The position numbers and the translations under genes were made by a program. DNA of 64,000 bases from Streptomyces sp. PTY087I2. GTDB taxonomy: Bacteria > Actinomycetota > Actinomycetes > Streptomycetales > Streptomycetaceae. The stretch is from the NCBI RefSeq assembly GCF_001687325.1, contig NZ_LZRD01000002.1, positions 248,001 through 312,000 of the forward strand, read 5' to 3'. The notes under the pieces are model-generated. The model was not told the origin of the DNA. It did not search any database and saw only the letters and a program-made list of their open reading frames with translations. This document shows, one piece after another, positions 1 through 9,245 of the stretch (its first letter is position 1; every line of letters begins with the position of its first letter).

Positions 1-1
1 G

Positions 2-460
2 CCGACCACCGCCACCATGACGCTGGAGCAGGTGGGACCCCCGGCCGCGATCCACACCCACACGGTCACCAACACGCCGACCTACCCGGAGGAGACCACG
101 GTCACGGCCCAGCTCGTGATGCGGCTCTCCGACGTCGAGGTGAACGGCGTGCCCCTGGACGTGGGCCCCGACTGCCGCACCGAACGCCCCTTCGAGCAGG
201 TGCTGAAGGGGTACGGCCAGAGCTATCCGCCGGCCGGCTATCTGGTGGCGTACGGCGGCACCCTGACCGGGTACGCCCATATCCCGCCGTTCAAGGGGTG
301 CGGCGTGACCGAGGACCTCGACCCGATCTTCACCTCGGCCATCTCCAGCCCGGGGAAGAAGGCCGACAACTACACCAAGATGACCCAGGCGCCCCTGTGC
401 GTGGCCACGAACCCGGAAGGGCCCGACTGCCCGCCGAGGAAGCCGAAACCGGAGCGGTGA
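2..460 (+). CDS. C-terminal part of an unidentified protein (5' end outside window)
   Basis: The reading frame is open from base 2 through the ATG at 17 to the TGA at 458-460, and I see no ribosome binding site before that ATG, so this is most likely the tail of a longer gene cut by the window edge. The roughly 150 residues are rich in Thr, Val and Pro and read like a beta-rich extracellular domain, with four Cys residues that could form disulfides, ending in a basic KPKPER tail. I do not recognise the family. It lies 392 nt upstream of the mce ATPase in the same direction but is separated by a hairpin (544-572), so it is probably a separate transcription unit. Function unknown. Confidence 0.6.
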   Translation, partial: PTTATMTLEQVGPPAAIHTHTVTNTPTYPEETTVTAQLVMRLSDVEVNGVPLDVGPDCRTERPFEQVLKGYGQSYPPAGYLVAYGGTLTGYAHIPPFKGCGVTEDLDPIFTSAISSPGKKADNYTKMTQAPLCVATNPEGPDCPPRKPKPER

Positions 461-543
461 GCGTCTGCGGCCCCCGGGGCGCGGGTTGCTGATTCCTCAT
501 CATCCGACAGGTTTGAAAACGGTATCACTCATCCGCAGACAAT

Positions 544-572
544 CCTCGGCGCCGAATGAATTCTCGCCGAGG
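544..572. terminator. hairpin, possible terminator of the upstream gene
   Basis: CCTCGGCG (544-551) pairs perfectly with CGCCGAGG (565-572) around a 13-nt loop. It lies 84 nt after the first gene's stop and ahead of the mce promoter candidate. There is no U tract, as is usual in Streptomyces. Confidence 0.4.
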
Positions 573-589
573 AAGTTCTGTACCCAGTA

Positions 590-619
590 TTGCGAACTCA
601 GGTTACCGGACCGTAGCGT
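590..619 (+). promoter_or_regulatory. candidate promoter of the mce operon
   Basis: TTGCGA (590-595), an 18-nt spacer and TAGCGT (614-619) fit a housekeeping-type promoter. It would give a leader of about 225 nt before the ATPase start at 853. The rest of the 461-852 gap holds only the hairpin at 544-572; I see no gene in it. Assignment is by pattern only. Confidence 0.3.
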
Positions 620-852
620 CCCAGCAGTGCCGATCGAAAACGCCTGCGCACCAGCTCGTCGGGCCTGCTCGTTTCCCGGTTCGCTCCGCTGCGGTGCCGG
701 GTCGCCCGGATCGGACGCCCAGGCGCCGGCGCAGATTCCGACAAGGCGGGGAACCGGTCTTGTCACCGCATGACAGACGAGCCGCCATCGCCTTTCTCAG
801 AGCCGGAGCGCCAGCCGATGAAAACGTTCACCGCCACGTCGAGGGAGGGCCG

Positions 853-1839
853 ATGGGAATCGAAGTAGTCGTCGAGGGCCTGACGAAATCCTTCGGGAAG
901 CAGAACATCTGGCAGGACGTCAGCCTCACCCTGCCCGCCGGTGAAGTGAGCGTCATGCTCGGTCCTTCCGGCACCGGAAAGACCGTCTTCCTGAAATCCA
1001 TCATCGGGCTTCTCAAGCCCGAACAGGGGCGCGTCCTCATCAACGGCGTCGACATGGTGAACAGCCCGGAACGCGACATCATGGAGACCCGGAAACTCTT
1101 CGGCCTCATGTTCCAGGACGGCGCCCTTTTCGGCTCGATGTCGCTGTTCGACAACATCGCCTTCCCGCTGCGCGAGCACACCCGCAAGAAGGAATCCGAG
1201 ATCCGTCGCATCGTGATGGAACGCATCGACATCGTCGGCCTCCTCGGCGCCGAGGGAAAGCTGCCGGGCGAGATATCCGGCGGTATGCGCAAGCGGGCCG
1301 GCCTCGCCCGCGCCCTGGTCCTGGACCCCCAGATCATCCTGTGCGACGAGCCGGACTCCGGTCTCGACCCGGTCCGCACCGCCTACCTCTCGCAGCTCCT
1401 CATCGACCTCAACGCGCAGATCGACGCGACGATGCTCATCGTCACCCACAACCTCGACATCGCGGCGACCGTCCCCGACAACATGGGCATGCTGTTCTGC
1501 CGCAACCTCGTCACCTTCGGCCCGCGCGAGGTGCTGCTCACCAGCGACACCCCGGTCGTCTCCCAGTTCCTCGCCGGCCGCCGCGAAGGACCCATCGGCA
1601 TGTCCGAGGAGAAGGACGCCGCCACCCTCGCCGCCGAACAGCTGGCCGACACCGTCCCGCTGCCCACCGGCCCCCGCACCGTCGTCCCCCAGCTGGAGCC
1701 CTCGCCCGGGATGCCCGTACGCCAGGGCGCGCTGCGCCGCCGCGAGCGGGTCATGTCGATGATGGGCCAGCTGCCGGAGGCCGCCCGTACGGCGATCCTC
1801 AACAGCTACGCCCCGGCCGCGGGAGGTGCGCGCGCGTGA
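853..1839 (+). CDS. Mce-system ABC transporter ATPase (Mkl/MceG/MlaF family)
   Basis: This 328-residue ATPase should power the Mce lipid importer encoded downstream. The sequence shows Walker A (GPSGTGKT) near residue 38, the signature (SGGMRKRAGLARAL) near 142, Walker B (IILCDEPDSGLD) near 162 and the H-loop in VTHN. The GPSGTGKT P-loop and the SGGMRKR signature are typical of MlaF/Mkl proteins. A C-terminal tail of about 90 residues beyond the ABC core is also a trait of actinobacterial MceG. I chose ATG 853, preceded by GAGGGAGGG, over upstream in-frame ATGs because the conserved N terminus begins there. Its stop overlaps the next gene (GTGA), implying translational coupling. It is the first gene of the operon. 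Confidence 0.9.
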   Translation: MGIEVVVEGLTKSFGKQNIWQDVSLTLPAGEVSVMLGPSGTGKTVFLKSIIGLLKPEQGRVLINGVDMVNSPERDIMETRKLFGLMFQDGALFGSMSLFDNIAFPLREHTRKKESEIRRIVMERIDIVGLLGAEGKLPGEISGGMRKRAGLARALVLDPQIILCDEPDSGLDPVRTAYLSQLLIDLNAQIDATMLIVTHNLDIAATVPDNMGMLFCRNLVTFGPREVLLTSDTPVVSQFLAGRREGPIGMSEEKDAATLAAEQLADTVPLPTGPRTVVPQLEPSPGMPVRQGALRRRERVMSMMGQLPEAARTAILNSYAPAAGGARA

Positions 1840-2693
1840 CCGCCCCGATGCCGGTGCGGCCGCCCGAGCCGCCCGGGAAACCTCCGCAGGTCGCCCCCGG
1901 GAAGACCCCCGAGCAGCGCCGCCCCTCCCGGCTGCTCGCGCCGCTCCGCGAGACCGGGAAGCTGTTCGCGCTCGCCGTCGCCGTGGCCCGGGCCATCTTC
2001 CGCAGGCCCTTCCAGGTACGGGAGTTCATCGAGCAGTTCTGGTTCGTCGCGAGCGTCACCATCCTGCCCGCCGCCCTCGTCTCCATCCCGTTCGGCGCGG
2101 TCATCGCCCTCCAGGTCGGCTCCCTCACCCAGCAGCTCGGCGCCCAGTCCTTCACCGGCGGCGCCAGCGTCCTCGCGGTGATCCAGCAGGCGAGCCCGCT
2201 CATCGTGGCGCTGCTGATCTCCGGCGCCGCCGGATCCGCGATCTGCGCCGACCTCGGCTCCCGCAAGATCCGCGAGGAACTCGACGCGATGGAGGTCATG
2301 GGCGTCTCACCCATCCAACGCCTCGTCGTCCCCCGGGTGTTGGCCACCATGCTCGTCGCCGTCCTGCTCAACGGGCTGATCTCGGTGGTCGGCACGCTCG
2401 GCGGCTACTTCTTCAACGTGATCATGCAGGACGGCACCCCGGGCGCGTACCTCGCGAGCTTCTCCGCCCTCGCCCAGCTGCCCGACCTCTACATCAGCGA
2501 GTTCAAGGCCCTCATCTTCGGCTTCATCGCGGGCATCGTCGCCGCCTACCGGGGCCTCAATCCGCGCGGCGGCCCCAAAGGGGTCGGTGACGCGGTCAAC
2601 CAGTCCGTCGTCATCACCTTCATGCTCCTGTTCTTCGTGAACATGGTCCTCACGGCGATCTACCTCCAGATCGTCCCCGCGAAGGGGAGCTGA
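1836..2693 (+). CDS. yrbEA: MlaE/YrbE-family permease, first Mce subunit
   Basis: A 285-residue integral membrane protein of the MlaE family, the first of the two permeases on which Mce importers are built. After a Pro-rich cytoplasmic lead of about 45 residues it has an amphipathic helix (FEQFWFVASV-like region) and five or six hydrophobic segments. The MlaE hallmark EELDAMEVMGVSP, the cytosolic coupling helix contacting the ATPase, is clear near residues 147-160. The GTG at 1836 overlaps the ATPase stop by 4 nt; an ATG four codons later (1848) is an alternative start. The next permease begins 3 nt after its stop. The symbol follows mycobacterial naming by position only. Confidence 0.9.
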   Translation: MTAPMPVRPPEPPGKPPQVAPGKTPEQRRPSRLLAPLRETGKLFALAVAVARAIFRRPFQVREFIEQFWFVASVTILPAALVSIPFGAVIALQVGSLTQQLGAQSFTGGASVLAVIQQASPLIVALLISGAAGSAICADLGSRKIREELDAMEVMGVSPIQRLVVPRVLATMLVAVLLNGLISVVGTLGGYFFNVIMQDGTPGAYLASFSALAQLPDLYISEFKALIFGFIAGIVAAYRGLNPRGGPKGVGDAVNQSVVITFMLLFFVNMVLTAIYLQIVPAKGS

Positions 2694-2696
2694 CCG

Positions 2697-3500
2697 ATGG
2701 CGATGCTGAACTGGCTCGACCGGTCGGGCGACCAACTCACCTTCTACGTACGGGCACTTGTCTGGATCCCCCGCACCCTGCGCCGCTATCTGCGCGAGGT
2801 CCAGCGACTCCTCGCGGAGGTCGCCTTCGGCAGCGGCGGACTCGGCGTCATCGGCGGCACCATCGGCGTGATGGTCGCCATGACCCTGTTCACCGGCACC
2901 GTCGTCGGACTCCAGGGCTACGCGGCCCTCAACCAGATCGGCACCTCGGCCTTCACCGGGTTCGTCTCCGCCTACTTCAACACCCGCGAGATCGCCCCCC
3001 TGGTCGCCGGGCTCGCCCTCTCCGCCACCGTCGGCGCGGGCTTCACCGCCCAGCTCGGCGCGATGCGGATCAACGAGGAGGTCGACGCTCTGGAGGCGAT
3101 GGGCGTGCGCTCCATGCCCTACCTCGTCACCACCCGGATCATCGCCGGAGTCGTCGCGATCATCCCGCTGTACGCGATCGGGCTGCTCTCCTCGTACGTC
3201 GCCTCCCGCTACATCACCATCCTCTTCAACGGCCAGTCGGCGGGCACCTACGACCACTACTTCAATCTCTTCCTCTCCCCGCAGGACGTCCTGCTGTCGG
3301 TGCTCAAGGTGCTGATCTTCAGCGTGCTGGTGATCCTCGCCCACTGCTACTACGGCTTCCACGCCACCGGCGGACCGGCCGGCGTGGGGGTGGCCGTCGG
3401 CCGCTCGGTGCGCAACGCCATCGTGCTCATCAGCGTCACCGACTTCTTCCTCTCGCTCGCCATCTGGGGCGCCACGACGACGGTGAAGGTGGCCGGCTGA
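2697..3500 (+). CDS. yrbEB: MlaE/YrbE-family permease, second Mce subunit
   Basis: A 267-residue partner permease paralogous to the preceding gene. It carries the same coupling-helix motif (NEEVDALEAMGVRS, near residues 122-135) and a matching pattern of hydrophobic segments, which fits the heterodimeric permease core of actinobacterial Mce systems. Its TGA shares bases with the ATG of the first mce gene (ATGA at 3500), so permease and substrate-channel subunits are translationally coupled. Confidence 0.9.
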   Translation: MAMLNWLDRSGDQLTFYVRALVWIPRTLRRYLREVQRLLAEVAFGSGGLGVIGGTIGVMVAMTLFTGTVVGLQGYAALNQIGTSAFTGFVSAYFNTREIAPLVAGLALSATVGAGFTAQLGAMRINEEVDALEAMGVRSMPYLVTTRIIAGVVAIIPLYAIGLLSSYVASRYITILFNGQSAGTYDHYFNLFLSPQDVLLSVLKVLIFSVLVILAHCYYGFHATGGPAGVGVAVGRSVRNAIVLISVTDFFLSLAIWGATTTVKVAG

Positions 3501-4798
3501 TGCGCACATCCAGCACCCGTACGGTCCGCCGCCGCCTCGCCGGAGTCGCCTTCCTGCTGGTGCCCGCCGTCCTGGTGTGGGTCTCGGTCTCCGTGTACGA
3601 GAAGGACTTCACCGACGACGCCACCGTCACGGTCCGCACCGGATCGGCCGGCAACGAGATGCACACGGGCGCCGATGTGAAGATGCGCGGTGTCGTCATC
3701 GGGCAGGTCCGCTCCATCGCCGCCGACGGCGACGGCGCACGCCTCACCCTGGCCATCGACCGCGACAAACTCGGCCAGGTCCCCGCCGACGTCACCGCCC
3801 AGATGCTGCCGACCACCCTCTTCGGCGCCCGGTTCGTCGCGCTCGTCCCGCCCCGCATCCCCACGGCCACCACGCTGCGGGCCGGGGCCGTCATCCCGCA
3901 GGACCGCTCCAGCAACGCCATCGAGCTGGAACAGGTCCTCGACAACGTCCTGCCGCTGCTGACCGCCGTGAAGCCCGAGAAGCTCTCCGCCACCCTCAAC
4001 GCCGTCTCCCAGGCGCTGGAGGGACGTGGTGAACGGCTCGGCTCCACGCTGACCACGCTCGATCAGCACCTGAAGAAGTTCAACCCCCAACTCCCCACCC
4101 TCAACGCCGACATCAAGGAACTCGTCAAGGTGAGCACGCTGTACGCGGACGCCGCGCCGGACGTCCTCGACGCGCTGAGAGACGCCACGGTCACCAGCTC
4201 CACCCTCGCCGACCAGGAGGCGCGGCTCGCCGCCCTCCACGGCACGACCACGGCCGCCGCACAGGACATGACCTCCTTCCTGCGGGAGAACAAGGACAAC
4301 CTCATCCGGCTCTCCGCCACGAGCAGGCCCTCCCTCGAACTCCTCGCGGAATACGCCGAGTCGTTCCCCTGCACCCTGCGCACCCTGGCCGGCTTCGTCC
4401 CCGCCATGGACAAGGCGCTGGGCAAGGGGACGAACGAACCGGGACTGCATGTGTCGGTCAAGTCCGTTCCCTCGAAGGGGAAATACGTCCCCGGCAGGGA
4501 CACCCCGGTCTACAACGCCACGGGCGGCCCGACGTGCTACTCGGTGCCGTACGTCGGCAAGCACGCCCCGACCGCCGACACCCGCCGGGCCGCCGACGTC
4601 ACCGCGCCCCCGGCCACTCGGGGCGATACCGACGACGGCACCGACACCGCGCTCGGACTGCCCAACTCGCCCGAGGAGTCCCGGCTCGTGAACGAACTCG
4701 TCGCCCCCTCGCTGAAGGTCCGGCCGGGGGACCTGCCCGACTGGAGCGGCGTGCTCATCGGCCCGGCCTTCCGCGGCGCGGAGGTGAAGCTCAAGTGA
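3500..4798 (+). CDS. mceA: Mce-family protein, position A
   Basis: The first of six Mce proteins, 432 residues. One N-terminal membrane anchor (about residues 12-30) is followed by a single MCE/MlaD beta-barrel domain (about 35-118, with MRGVVIGQV), then a long helical segment rich in Leu, Lys and Thr (about 130-270) and a low-complexity C-terminal tail. In known actinobacterial complexes six such subunits form a hexameric barrel with a helical tunnel that carries lipids across the envelope. The start overlaps the preceding stop, and the stop overlaps the next start (GTGA at 4795). Confidence 0.88.
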   Translation: MRTSSTRTVRRRLAGVAFLLVPAVLVWVSVSVYEKDFTDDATVTVRTGSAGNEMHTGADVKMRGVVIGQVRSIAADGDGARLTLAIDRDKLGQVPADVTAQMLPTTLFGARFVALVPPRIPTATTLRAGAVIPQDRSSNAIELEQVLDNVLPLLTAVKPEKLSATLNAVSQALEGRGERLGSTLTTLDQHLKKFNPQLPTLNADIKELVKVSTLYADAAPDVLDALRDATVTSSTLADQEARLAALHGTTTAAAQDMTSFLRENKDNLIRLSATSRPSLELLAEYAESFPCTLRTLAGFVPAMDKALGKGTNEPGLHVSVKSVPSKGKYVPGRDTPVYNATGGPTCYSVPYVGKHAPTADTRRAADVTAPPATRGDTDDGTDTALGLPNSPEESRLVNELVAPSLKVRPGDLPDWSGVLIGPAFRGAEVKLK

Positions 4799-5826
4799 AA
4801 CGCCGCTCGCTCGCGGGACCCGTCACCAAGTCCCTCGTCTTCATCGTCGTCACCGTGCTGGCCACCACCGTCCTCGGGCTCTCCATCGCCAACACGGGCG
4901 TCGGCGACACCACCACGTACAAGGCGCGGTTCACCGACGCCACCGGCCTCATCCCCGGCGACAGCGTCCGGATCGCCGGGGTGAAGGTCGGCCAGGTCGA
5001 ATCCGTACGGGTCGCCGACCGGCGCGTCGCCGAGGTCACCTTCGGCGTACGCAAGGGGCGCGACCTCCCCGCCTCGGTGACGGCGTCCATCAAATACCTC
5101 AACATGGTCGGCCAGCGGTACGTCGACCTCGACCGGGGCACCGGGCCCGTCGGCCGGACCTTCGCGCCCGGGGACACCATCCCGCTCTCCCGCACCATCC
5201 CGGCCCTCGACCTCACCCAGCTCTTCAACGGCTTCCAGCCGCTGTTCGAGGGGCTGTCGCCGCCCGACGTCAACCAGCTCGCCGGCTCCATCGTCCAGGT
5301 CCTCCAGGGCGAGGGCGGCACCGTCGACAGCATCCTGCGGCACGTCGGCTCGCTCACCACGACCGTCGCCGCGAAGGACAAGGTCATCGGCGAGGTGATC
5401 ACGAACCTCAACACGGTCCTCAAGACCGTCAACGACCGGGAGAAGGGCTTCGACGACCTCGTCGTCACCCTCCAGAAGCTCGTCACCGGCTTCTCCGGCG
5501 ACCGCAAACCGCTCGGCGAGGCCATCACCGCGATGGGCGCGCTCACCACCGTCACCGCCGACCTCTTCCAGGACGGCAGGAAGCCCCTCAAGGACGACAT
5601 CCGCCAACTCGGACGCCTCAGCGGCCAGTTGGAGAAGGGCACCCCGCAGATCGAGAACTTCCTCCAGAAGACCCCGGCCAAGATGGCGGCCATCAGCCGG
5701 CTGACGTCCTACGGATCGTGGCTCAACCTCTACCTCTGCGAGGCGAAGGTCAGCGGCGTCACCCACGACGACGGCAGCAAGCCGCCCACCGGCATCGCGA
5801 TCACCCAACCGAGGTGCCTGGCATGA
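4795..5826 (+). CDS. mceB: Mce-family protein, position B
   Basis: A 343-residue Mce subunit with an N-terminal anchor (about residues 12-34) and an MCE domain near 38-118 containing the motif RIAGVKVGQV. A predicted helical region follows, then a short C-terminal segment with one Cys. I chose GTG 4795 because it overlaps the previous TGA in the GTGA arrangement repeated throughout this operon, and the membrane anchor begins immediately after. Same role as mceA: one subunit of the lipid-conducting hexamer. Confidence 0.87.
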   Translation: MKRRSLAGPVTKSLVFIVVTVLATTVLGLSIANTGVGDTTTYKARFTDATGLIPGDSVRIAGVKVGQVESVRVADRRVAEVTFGVRKGRDLPASVTASIKYLNMVGQRYVDLDRGTGPVGRTFAPGDTIPLSRTIPALDLTQLFNGFQPLFEGLSPPDVNQLAGSIVQVLQGEGGTVDSILRHVGSLTTTVAAKDKVIGEVITNLNTVLKTVNDREKGFDDLVVTLQKLVTGFSGDRKPLGEAITAMGALTTVTADLFQDGRKPLKDDIRQLGRLSGQLEKGTPQIENFLQKTPAKMAAISRLTSYGSWLNLYLCEAKVSGVTHDDGSKPPTGIAITQPRCLA

Positions 5827-6842
5827 GCATCAGACCCATCCGGGAACGCAACCCGGTCGCCGTCGCCCTCGTCGGACTCCTCGTCCTGACCCTGCTGGGC
5901 CTCGCCGCCTGGCGCGCCGACTCCCTGCCCTTCGTCGACAACGGGACCACCTACAGCGCCGACTTCACCGAGTCCGCCGGACTCGCCGACGGCGACGAGG
6001 TGCGCATCGCCGGAGTGAAGGTCGGCAAGGTCACCGGCGTCTCCCTCGACGGCGCGAAGGTCCGGGTCGACTTCCGGGTGAAGGACGCCTGGATCGGCGA
6101 CTCCTCCACCGTCGGCATCGCCATCAAGACCCTGCTCGGCGAGAAGTACCTCGCCGTCGACCCCCTCGGCGACGCCCCGCAGGACCCCCGCTCCCGTATC
6201 ACCGCGAGCCGCACCACCTCCCCGTACGACGTCACCCAGGCGTTCAACGGGCTCGGCGAGACCATCGGCGAGATCGACACCGACCAGCTCGCCAAGAGCT
6301 TCGAGACGATCTCCGCCACCTTCAAGGACTCCCCGCCCCACGTCCGCAGCGCCGCCGACGGCCTCTCCGCCCTCTCCCGTACGGTCTCCGAACGCGACGC
6401 CCAGCTCGCCACCCTGCTCAGCAGCAGCAAGAAGCTGACGAAGACCCTCGACGGGAAGAAGAGCAGCTTCGAAACGCTCCTGGAGGACGGAAACCTGCTG
6501 CTCGGCGAGATCCAGGCCCGCCGCGACTCCATCCATCTGCTGCTCACCGGCACCCGCGACCTCGGCACCCAGCTCACCGGACTCGTCAAGGACAACGACA
6601 AGCAGCTCGGGCCGACCCTGGCCTCCCTCGGCCGCGTCACCGCCGTCCTGGTCAAGAACCGCAAGAGCCTCGACAAGGTCCTCGCCACGACCGGCTCCTA
6701 CAGCCGGCTCGTCGGCAACACCCTCGGCAGTGGGCGCTGGTTCGACAACTACGTCTGCGGCGTCGTGCCCAGGAACTACCTGCCCGCCGGCACACCCCCG
6801 GCGACCGGATGCCTGCCACCCCGGCAGCAAGGGGGCCGCTGA
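5823..6842 (+). CDS. mceC: Mce-family protein, position C
   Basis: A 339-residue Mce subunit. The N-terminal hydrophobic anchor spans about residues 12-30, the MCE domain about 38-115 (again RIAGVKVGKV), then a helical region with regularly spaced Leu and charged residues. The C terminus carries two Cys, as in mceB, that could form a disulfide. The ATG overlaps the mceB stop (ATGA). The close match of the B and C domains suggests the two genes arose by duplication. Confidence 0.87.
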   Translation: MSIRPIRERNPVAVALVGLLVLTLLGLAAWRADSLPFVDNGTTYSADFTESAGLADGDEVRIAGVKVGKVTGVSLDGAKVRVDFRVKDAWIGDSSTVGIAIKTLLGEKYLAVDPLGDAPQDPRSRITASRTTSPYDVTQAFNGLGETIGEIDTDQLAKSFETISATFKDSPPHVRSAADGLSALSRTVSERDAQLATLLSSSKKLTKTLDGKKSSFETLLEDGNLLLGEIQARRDSIHLLLTGTRDLGTQLTGLVKDNDKQLGPTLASLGRVTAVLVKNRKSLDKVLATTGSYSRLVGNTLGSGRWFDNYVCGVVPRNYLPAGTPPATGCLPPRQQGGR

Positions 6843-6843
6843 C

Positions 6844-8037
6844 ATGAGACGCACCCGCATCACCGGCATCGGCGCCGGGCTCGCCCTCGTCGCCGTCGTG
6901 GCCGCCACCGGCGTGAGCGCCCTGGAGGAGGACGGGAAGAGGACCGTCACCGCCTACTTCGACCGGGTCACCGGCGTCTACGCCGGATCCGACCTGCGGA
7001 TCCTCGGCGTCAAGGTCGGCACGGTCGACTCCGTCGAGCCACGCGGCAAGGAGGTGAAGGTCGTCCTGCGCCTCGACAAGGGCATCGACGTGCCCAAGGA
7101 CGCCCACGCCGTCGTCGTCGCCCCCAGCCTCGTCGCCGACCGCTACATCCAGCTCGCCCCGGCCTACGACGGCGGCCCCCGGCTCGCCGACGGCGCGGTG
7201 CTGCCCGCCGCCCGCAACGCCACCCCCGTCGAGGTCGACGAGCTGTACGCCTCCATCACCGAGCTGTCCACCGCGCTCGGCCCCAACGGGGCCAACGCGA
7301 ACGGGGCGTTGGCCCGGCTCCTGGACACCGGGGCGAAGAACCTCGACGGCAACGGCAAGGCCATCGGCGACTCCATCGAACAGTTCGGCAAGGCCACCAA
7401 GACGCTCGACAAGAGCAGCGACGATCTGTTCGACACCCTGAAGTACCTCCAGGGCTTCACCACGATGCTCAAGGAGAACGACGGCAACGTCCGCAGCGCC
7501 GAGCAGCAACTGAACACGGTCACCTCCTTCCTCGCCGACGACAAGAAGAACCTCAGCGCGGCCCTCAAGGAGCTCGGCACCGCCCTCGGCCAGGTCAAGA
7601 CGTTCATCGCCAAGAACCGCGGCTCGCTCAAGAAGAACGTCGAGGCCCTGGTGCCGGTCACCCAGGCGCTCGTCGACCAGCGCGCCTCGCTCGCCGAGGC
7701 GATGGACACCCTGCCGCTCGCCGCGGGCAACGTCCTCAACGCCTACGACCCGGCCAACCGCACCCTCAACGGGCGGACCAACCTCAACGAACTGTCCATG
7801 GGCGGGCCGCTCGTGGAGCCCGGGGCCGCCGCCGCGGCGAGCCGGCTCACCGGCCTCGCCCCCGTCGACGCGACCCGCCGCAAGGCCCTGCCCGTCCTGC
7901 CGCTGCCGGAGGTCGGCACGGTCTACGGCACCCCCGAGAAACAACCCGGCAAGCCGGGAGGGGCCAGCAATCCGGGCGAGGCCGGAAAGGCAGGAACGTC
8001 CGGCGGGACCGACCAGGAGAAGGGGGCCGAGCGATGA
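6844..8037 (+). CDS. mceD: Mce-family protein, position D
   Basis: A 397-residue Mce subunit with an N-terminal anchor (about residues 5-22), an MCE domain (about 33-112, RILGVKVGTV) and a helical region to about 300. A Gly/Pro/Lys-rich, probably disordered tail covers the last 50 residues. It starts 1 nt after the mceC stop and its own stop overlaps the next ATG. The hydrophobic segment contains no Cys, so it is not a lipoprotein. Role inferred from family and position. Confidence 0.87.
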   Translation: MRRTRITGIGAGLALVAVVAATGVSALEEDGKRTVTAYFDRVTGVYAGSDLRILGVKVGTVDSVEPRGKEVKVVLRLDKGIDVPKDAHAVVVAPSLVADRYIQLAPAYDGGPRLADGAVLPAARNATPVEVDELYASITELSTALGPNGANANGALARLLDTGAKNLDGNGKAIGDSIEQFGKATKTLDKSSDDLFDTLKYLQGFTTMLKENDGNVRSAEQQLNTVTSFLADDKKNLSAALKELGTALGQVKTFIAKNRGSLKKNVEALVPVTQALVDQRASLAEAMDTLPLAAGNVLNAYDPANRTLNGRTNLNELSMGGPLVEPGAAAAASRLTGLAPVDATRRKALPVLPLPEVGTVYGTPEKQPGKPGGASNPGEAGKAGTSGGTDQEKGAER

Positions 8038-9245
8038 ACGACGAGATCCGGCGCGGACCCGCCGCACGGGCGGCCGCCGGCGCGGTCGCGCTGCTCGCCA
8101 CCGGCGCGCTGATCGCCCTGGTCGTGGTCCGCCCCGACACCCCCTCCTTCACCGGCATCGAGCAGATCCCGCTGCCCGGCGGCGCGGACCTCGGCGACCG
8201 GCCCTACGAGGTCACCGCCGAGTTCGGCGACGTCCTCAGCCTCGCCCCGCAGTCCTCGGTCAAGGTCAACGACGTCTCCGTGGGGCGCGTCACGAAGATC
8301 GCGCTCGCCCCGGACGGCTGGCGGGCCCGGGTCACCATGAAGGTCAACGGGAACGTCAAGCTCCCCGCCAACGCCTACGCCCGGCTCGAACAGTCCAGCC
8401 TGCTCGGCGAGAAGTTCATCCAGCTCTCCCCGCCCCCCGAGGGCACCGCCCGGGGATCGCTGGCGAGCGGCGGCCGCATCCCCGTCTCCCGCACCAACAG
8501 GAACCCCGAGGTCGAAGAGGTCTTCGGAGCCCTGTCCATGCTCCTCAACGGGGGCGGCGTCCACCAGCTCAAGACCATCACCACCGAGCTGAACAAGGCG
8601 CTCTCCGGGCGGGAACCGCAGATCCGCTCCGTGCTCAACCGGGTCGACACCCTCGTGACCAACCTGGACGAGAACAAGGGCGACATCACCCAGGCCCTCG
8701 ACGGCGTCAACCGGCTCGCCGCCACCCTCGCCACCCGCGAACAGGACGTCGGCACCGTCCTCACCGGGCTCAGCCCCGGACTCAAGGTCCTGGAGAAGCA
8801 GCGTGGCTCCCTGCTGACCATGCTCCGCTCCCTCGACACCCTGTCCACGGTCGCCGTCGACACCATCAACCGGAGCAAGGCCGACATGATCGCCGACCTC
8901 AAGGCGCTCGCCCCGACGCTGAAGGCGCTCGCCGACTCCGGCCAGGACCTCCCGAACTCGCTTCAGGTGCTGCTTACTTACCCGTTCACGGACGAGGTGC
9001 TGCGCGGCGTCAAGGGCGACTACCTCAACGTCTACCTGGACGTGACGGCCATGCCCGGCACGCAGATCATCCCGGCCCTCACCCCGGACCCGCCGGGCAT
9101 TCCGCAGCCCCCGGCCGAGGGAGAGGAACCGGCCGCGTCGGCCAAGGGCGCGCTGCCCCTCCCGCTCCCGCTGCCCGCCGTGTCGGGCACGCCGAGGACC
9201 ACCGCTCCGGGCACGCCGAAGACCACGAAGGAGGCGACACCGTGA
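8034..9245 (+). CDS. mceE: Mce-family protein, position E (no lipobox)
   Basis: A 403-residue Mce subunit: membrane anchor (about residues 13-32), MCE domain (about 55-135), helical region (about 165-300) and a Pro/Thr-rich tail. In mycobacterial operons the protein at this position is usually a lipoprotein. Here the N-terminal hydrophobic stretch has no Cys and so no lipobox, which suggests a plain transmembrane anchor. The ATGA overlap with mceD and the GTGA overlap with mceF keep the chain of coupling. Confidence 0.87.
   Translation: MNDEIRRGPAARAAAGAVALLATGALIALVVVRPDTPSFTGIEQIPLPGGADLGDRPYEVTAEFGDVLSLAPQSSVKVNDVSVGRVTKIALAPDGWRARVTMKVNGNVKLPANAYARLEQSSLLGEKFIQLSPPPEGTARGSLASGGRIPVSRTNRNPEVEEVFGALSMLLNGGGVHQLKTITTELNKALSGREPQIRSVLNRVDTLVTNLDENKGDITQALDGVNRLAATLATREQDVGTVLTGLSPGLKVLEKQRGSLLTMLRSLDTLSTVAVDTINRSKADMIADLKALAPTLKALADSGQDLPNSLQVLLTYPFTDEVLRGVKGDYLNVYLDVTAMPGTQIIPALTPDPPGIPQPPAEGEEPAASAKGALPLPLPLPAVSGTPRTTAPGTPKTTKEATP

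Noticed and set aside
556-852. N-terminal extension of the Mce ATPase from an upstream ATG
   Set aside because: The extra 99 residues are basic low-complexity sequence, while the conserved start and ribosome binding site are at 853.
8974-8980. TTA triplets in mceE
   Set aside because: Neither triplet is in the reading frame.
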